Below, one piece after another: positions 6,285 through 8,901 of a stretch of 8,901 bases of DNA. Both the position numbers and the translations under genes were made by a program. The DNA comes from Xanthobacteraceae bacterium (GTDB lineage: Bacteria; Pseudomonadota; Alphaproteobacteria; Rhizobiales; Xanthobacteraceae), in the NCBI GenBank assembly GCA_030648135.1, contig JAUSIF010000098.1:1-8901 (forward strand), given 5' to 3'. Position 1 is the first letter of the stretch. Each line of letters opens with the position of its first letter. Below the pieces are notes generated by a model. That model was given only the letters and a program-made list of their open reading frames with translations. It made no database searches and was not told where the DNA came from.

Positions 6285-6443
6285 ATGCACATGGGAATGG
6301 GGGACCCGAAACTGAACCTGCCATTGTACCTGACCGGCTTTCGCAGTATCCAACCATGCGCAAACGGAATAGGCACTGGAACCAGTCACGGCGTTGCCTG
6401 AGCCTCGCAACTGGCGCTAATTTCCTCGCCCGCTCGTTTCCGG

Positions 6444-6473
6444 TTGACAATCCGGCCGGGCCCCGCCTGATAA
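6444..6473 (+). promoter_or_regulatory. Candidate sigma-70 promoter of the E1/aldehyde dehydrogenase operon
   Basis: A perfect TTGACA (-35, 6444-6449) is followed after 18 bp by TGATAA (6468-6473), a fair -10 with an AT-rich continuation (ACTAGTCTAAAA). Predicted transcription starts near 6480, giving a leader of about 50 nt that ends in GAGG (6521-6524), 7 nt before the ATG at 6532. Confidence 0.5.
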
Positions 6474-6531
6474 ACTAGTCTAAAACCCGGCTTCGTCCAT
6501 CCCGGCCCATCAGTCCGTCCGAGGTTCCATC

Positions 6532-7572
6532 ATGGCGAGAAAACCAGCCCACGCGCCGGGTGAGACGGCCGGCCAGCCCGGCTTGAACGACGACATCGGC
6601 GAGAAAATGCGGCTCACCATGTACCGCATGCAGGTTGAGATCCGCCAATCCGAACAGCGGGCCTATGACCTGTTCCTACAGAACCTGGTGAAAGGCACGA
6701 GCCACTTGTCGCTCGGCCAGGAGGCGGTCGCCACCGGCTTCGCCGCCGCGATGAAGCCCGGCGACCTCAGTTTCTGCACCTATCGCGGCCATGCCCATAC
6801 GCTCGCCCGCGGCGTGCCGATCGAGCGGGTGCTGGGCGAGCTGATGCAGCGCGATAACGGCCTCATGCGCGGCAAGGGCGGCTCGATGCACCTCACCTCC
6901 GTTGAACACGGCGTCATGGGCTCCTACGCCATCGTTGGCGCGCATCTGCCGATCGCCTGCGGCGCCGCCTGGCGCGCCCAATACAAGGGCGACAAGGATG
7001 TCTCAGTCTGCTTCTTCGGCGATGGCACCACCAATATCGGCGCCTTCCACGAGGCGCTGAACTTCGCCGCGGTGTGGAAGCTGCCGGTGATTTTCGTGTG
7101 CGAGAACAATCTTTACATGGAATACACGCCGATCGGCGAGGTGACGTCGGTCGAGCATCCGGCCGCCGACCGCGCCGCGTCCTATGGCCTCGAGCGCATC
7201 GTCCTCGACGGACAAGACGCCGACACGATCTACCGCGCGGCCAGGGCCGCCTATGACAAGGCGCGCGCCGGCGGCGGACCTTCGCTGATCGAATGCATGA
7301 CCTATCGCTACAGCGGCCATTCACGCGCCGACCCCGCGAAATACCGGCCGGACGGCGAGCTTGACGCCTGGAAAAAGCGCGATCCGATCAAGATCTACCG
7401 TGACCGGCTCATCCAGTTCGGTATCGCCGAGAATGTGATTGCCGGCATCGAGACCGATGTGAATCGCCGCGTCGATGAGGCGACCGAGAAATGCAAGGCG
7501 GCGCCACCGCCGTCGCTCGATCTTCTCACCTCCGACGTCTATGCGGATGGGGGCTGGGCATGGCGGAACTGA
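6532..7572 (+). CDS. Thiamine-diphosphate dehydrogenase E1 component, alpha subunit (acetoin/2-oxoacid type)
   Basis: This is the alpha subunit of an alpha2beta2 E1 that decarboxylates a 2-oxoacid, or cleaves acetoin, on thiamine diphosphate and passes the acyl group to the lipoyl arm of E2. The 346-residue protein has SHLSLGQEAVATG (57-69), YRGHAHTLARG (84-94), MRGKGGSMH (112-120) and the thiamine-diphosphate motif from GDG (163-165) to NN (192-193). The conserved loop YRYSGHSRADP is at 258-268. The short N-terminal extension (about 20 residues, proline and glycine rich) is not conserved. The start has a good ribosome site. Wording such as GKGGSMH and the matching beta subunit favour the acetoin-dehydrogenase/PDH-like group over branched-chain E1, but substrate remains uncertain. 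The 3' end overlaps the beta gene by 13 nt. Confidence 0.93.
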   Translation: MARKPAHAPGETAGQPGLNDDIGEKMRLTMYRMQVEIRQSEQRAYDLFLQNLVKGTSHLSLGQEAVATGFAAAMKPGDLSFCTYRGHAHTLARGVPIERVLGELMQRDNGLMRGKGGSMHLTSVEHGVMGSYAIVGAHLPIACGAAWRAQYKGDKDVSVCFFGDGTTNIGAFHEALNFAAVWKLPVIFVCENNLYMEYTPIGEVTSVEHPAADRAASYGLERIVLDGQDADTIYRAARAAYDKARAGGGPSLIECMTYRYSGHSRADPAKYRPDGELDAWKKRDPIKIYRDRLIQFGIAENVIAGIETDVNRRVDEATEKCKAAPPPSLDLLTSDVYADGGWAWRN

Positions 7573-8540
7573 CTTATCGCGACGCGGTCACCCGCGGCAT
7601 CGCCCAGGAGATGGCGCGCGATCCCGACGTGGTCTTTTTCGGCGAGGACGTGGCCAAGGCCGGCGGCGTGTTCAAGACTACCGTGGGATTGCTCGAGCAG
7701 TTCGGACCGCTGCGCGTGCGTGACCCGCCGATTTCCGAACTGGCGATCATGGGCGCCGCCATGGGCGCGGCCATGACCGGCTTGAAGCCCATCGCCGAGA
7801 TCATGTTCTCCGATTTCTTCGCGGTGTGTTTCGACTACATCGCCAACGAGTTCGGCAAGAGCCGCTATATGTCCAACGGCCAGCTCAAATGCCCGCTGGT
7901 CGTGCGCACCGGCAATGGCGCCGGCTCCCGTTTCGGCGCGCAACACAGCCAGAGCGTCGAGAACTGGTGCATGATGATTCCGGGCCTAAAGGTAGTGGCG
8001 CCTTCGACCCCGCGCGACGTGATCGGGCTGCTCGCGGCTGCGGTGCGCGACCCCGACCCGGTCATCTTCTTCGAGCACAAATCGCTCTATGCCACGAAGG
8101 GCGAGGTGCCGGACGGCGAAATCGTGGATCAGCTCGGCACCGCCAAGATTGTCCGGCCGGGCCGAGACGCCACCATTCTGGCACTCGCGTTCATGGTGCC
8201 GCGCGCGCTCGAGGCGGCGGAAAAGCTCAAGGCGGAACATGGCCTCGACTGCGAAGTGATCGACGTGCGCTCGCTGGTGCCGCTCGACACCCAGACCATC
8301 CTCGGTTCGCTCGCCCGCACCCATCGCCTGTTCACCGTCGAGGAAAATCCGCGGCTGTGCGGTTGGGGCGCCGAGATCGTCTCGATCGCGGCCGACGAGG
8401 CGTTCTACGATCTCGACGGGCCGCCGGTGCGGATCACGACCCCGCATCTGCCCTTGCCCGCCACCGACATTCTCGAGGACATGGTGCTGCCGACCGCCGA
8501 TCGCATCGTCGATCGCGTGCGGCGTTCGCTTTCCGCATAG
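7560..8540 (+). CDS. Thiamine-diphosphate dehydrogenase E1 component, beta subunit (acetoin/2-oxoacid type)
   Basis: This is the beta partner of the preceding E1-alpha, 326 residues. Visible marks are VFFGEDVAKAGGVFKTT (25-41), PPISELAIMGAAMGAAMTGLKP (56-77), RTGNGAGSRFGAQHSQS (116-132), VVAPSTPRDVIGLL (145-158), the C-terminal transketolase domain DVRSLVPLDTQTI (235-247) and EENPRLCGWG (261-270). E60 of the ISE motif is the likely thiamine-contacting glutamate. Most relatives I recall read DTPISE where this has DPPISE, a threonine-to-proline change next to the active site. FFEHKSLYATKGEVP (170-184) resembles acetoin-dehydrogenase beta subunits. I choose the ATG at 7560, which follows GGGGG and aligns with family starts; the in-frame ATG at 7491 would add 23 residues that are a by-product of the overlapping alpha frame. 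Confidence 0.93.
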   Translation: MAELTYRDAVTRGIAQEMARDPDVVFFGEDVAKAGGVFKTTVGLLEQFGPLRVRDPPISELAIMGAAMGAAMTGLKPIAEIMFSDFFAVCFDYIANEFGKSRYMSNGQLKCPLVVRTGNGAGSRFGAQHSQSVENWCMMIPGLKVVAPSTPRDVIGLLAAAVRDPDPVIFFEHKSLYATKGEVPDGEIVDQLGTAKIVRPGRDATILALAFMVPRALEAAEKLKAEHGLDCEVIDVRSLVPLDTQTILGSLARTHRLFTVEENPRLCGWGAEIVSIAADEAFYDLDGPPVRITTPHLPLPATDILEDMVLPTADRIVDRVRRSLSA

Positions 8541-8548
8541 GTGCCCGC

Positions 8549-8901
8549 ATGTACGACAACCTGCTCGCCAAAGTTCCGACCGACCTGTGGATCGGGGGTA
8601 AGTGGCGCAAATCCTCCGATAACCAGCGTTTTGATGTGATCGATCCGGCGACCGAGAAGACCATCGCCTCGGTCGCGAGCGCGAGCATCGAGGACGCGAA
8701 AGCCGCGGTCGATGCCGCCAGCGCCGCCTTCGAAGGCTGGGCCGGGAAGAAGCCGCGCGAACGCGCCGAGGTCCTGCGCAAGGCCTATGAGCTGATCGTG
8801 CGCGACGCCGAGCGTTTCGCCAAGCTCATCACCATCGAGAACGGCAAGGCGCTCTCCGACTCGCGCGGCGAGGTCGCCTATGCGGCCGAATTCTTCCGCT
8901 G
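8549..8901 (+). CDS. NAD(P)-dependent aldehyde dehydrogenase, succinate-semialdehyde-like (3' end cut off)
   Basis: Only the first 117 codons are in view. The translation begins with MYDNLLAKVPTDLWIGGKW, then FDVIDPATEKTIASV (29-43), AAVDAASAAFEGWAGKKPRERAEVLRKA and LITIENGKALSDSRGEVAYAAEFF. These are the N-terminal NAD-binding-domain signatures of the aldehyde dehydrogenase superfamily (xIGGxW, NPAT-like DPAT, W...ER...L, E.GK.....GE). The pattern is closest to the GabD/succinate-semialdehyde group. The catalytic cysteine and glutamate lie beyond the window. The gene starts 8 nt after the E1-beta stop, so it is in the same operon and may oxidise an aldehyde released by that complex. The ribosome site before the ATG is weak. 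An alternative specificity such as acetaldehyde or methylmalonate semialdehyde cannot be excluded. Confidence 0.9.
   Translation, partial: MYDNLLAKVPTDLWIGGKWRKSSDNQRFDVIDPATEKTIASVASASIEDAKAAVDAASAAFEGWAGKKPRERAEVLRKAYELIVRDAERFAKLITIENGKALSDSRGEVAYAAEFFR

Larger units (their letters stand above)
6191..6531. other. Intergenic region between the methyltransferase and dehydrogenase operons
   Basis: This 341-bp non-coding stretch separates two divergently read genes. It holds the ribosome site of the methyltransferase at its left end, a perfect 7+7 inverted repeat at 6263-6284, and a probable promoter and ribosome site for the E1 operon at its right end. I see no RNA gene, and open frames in it have neither start signals nor family-like sequence. 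No convincing promoter for the methyltransferase was found. Confidence 0.6.

Noticed and set aside
6191..6376. N-terminal extension of the methyltransferase to an ATG at 6376
   Set aside because: The extra 62 residues have no family-like sequence and a good ribosome site supports the start at 6190.

Overview
The window is GC-rich (low to mid 60s % by eye in most genes) and densely coded. Its gene content, codon use and promoter style suggest an alphaproteobacterium, most likely of the order Hyphomicrobiales (Rhizobiales). It is chromosomal-looking metabolic and transport DNA. I see no rRNA, tRNA, CRISPR array, insertion sequence or phage gene. Two genes run off the edges: a metal-ABC permease on the left and an aldehyde dehydrogenase on the right.

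Region 1 (1-1440, minus strand) is the start of a zinc-uptake operon of the AztABCD type. In transcription order it has a Zur-box-like operator overlapping a strong extended -10 promoter, a 49-codon ORF for a one-helix membrane peptide, the ATPase (aztA), and the truncated permease (aztB). The solute-binding protein and the zinc chaperone would be expected beyond position 1.

Region 2 (1532-5141) is a divergent pair. A creatininase-family amidohydrolase is read leftward. A three-gene ABC importer is read rightward: an NMT1/THI5-like binding protein, an ATPase and a permease. Both directions start from a 141-bp intergenic segment that holds a plausible promoter for each side and a perfect 12-bp palindrome over the rightward -10. 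The importer probably brings in a small heterocycle, amide or sulfonate-like compound, and the hydrolase may open or deacylate it. The substrate cannot be read from the sequence.

Region 3 (5201-6531) holds one minus-strand SAM-dependent methyltransferase with an N-terminal four-cysteine zinc ribbon, visibly lower in GC than its neighbours. A 341-bp non-coding segment follows; it contains a perfect 7+7 inverted repeat and the promoter of the next operon.

Region 4 (6532-8901, plus strand) is a tight operon. It encodes E1-alpha and E1-beta of a thiamine-diphosphate dehydrogenase complex of the acetoin/2-oxoacid type, overlapping by 13 nt. Eight nt later an aldehyde dehydrogenase begins, resembling succinate-semialdehyde dehydrogenase. 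If the substrate is acetoin, the E1 step gives an acetyl group and acetaldehyde, and the aldehyde dehydrogenase could oxidise the aldehyde. E2 and E3 are not in view.

Nothing here is clearly a new system. The most interesting items are the near-leaderless small membrane ORF under the putative Zur operator, the hydrolase/importer pair of unknown substrate, and the E1-E1-aldehyde dehydrogenase gene order.
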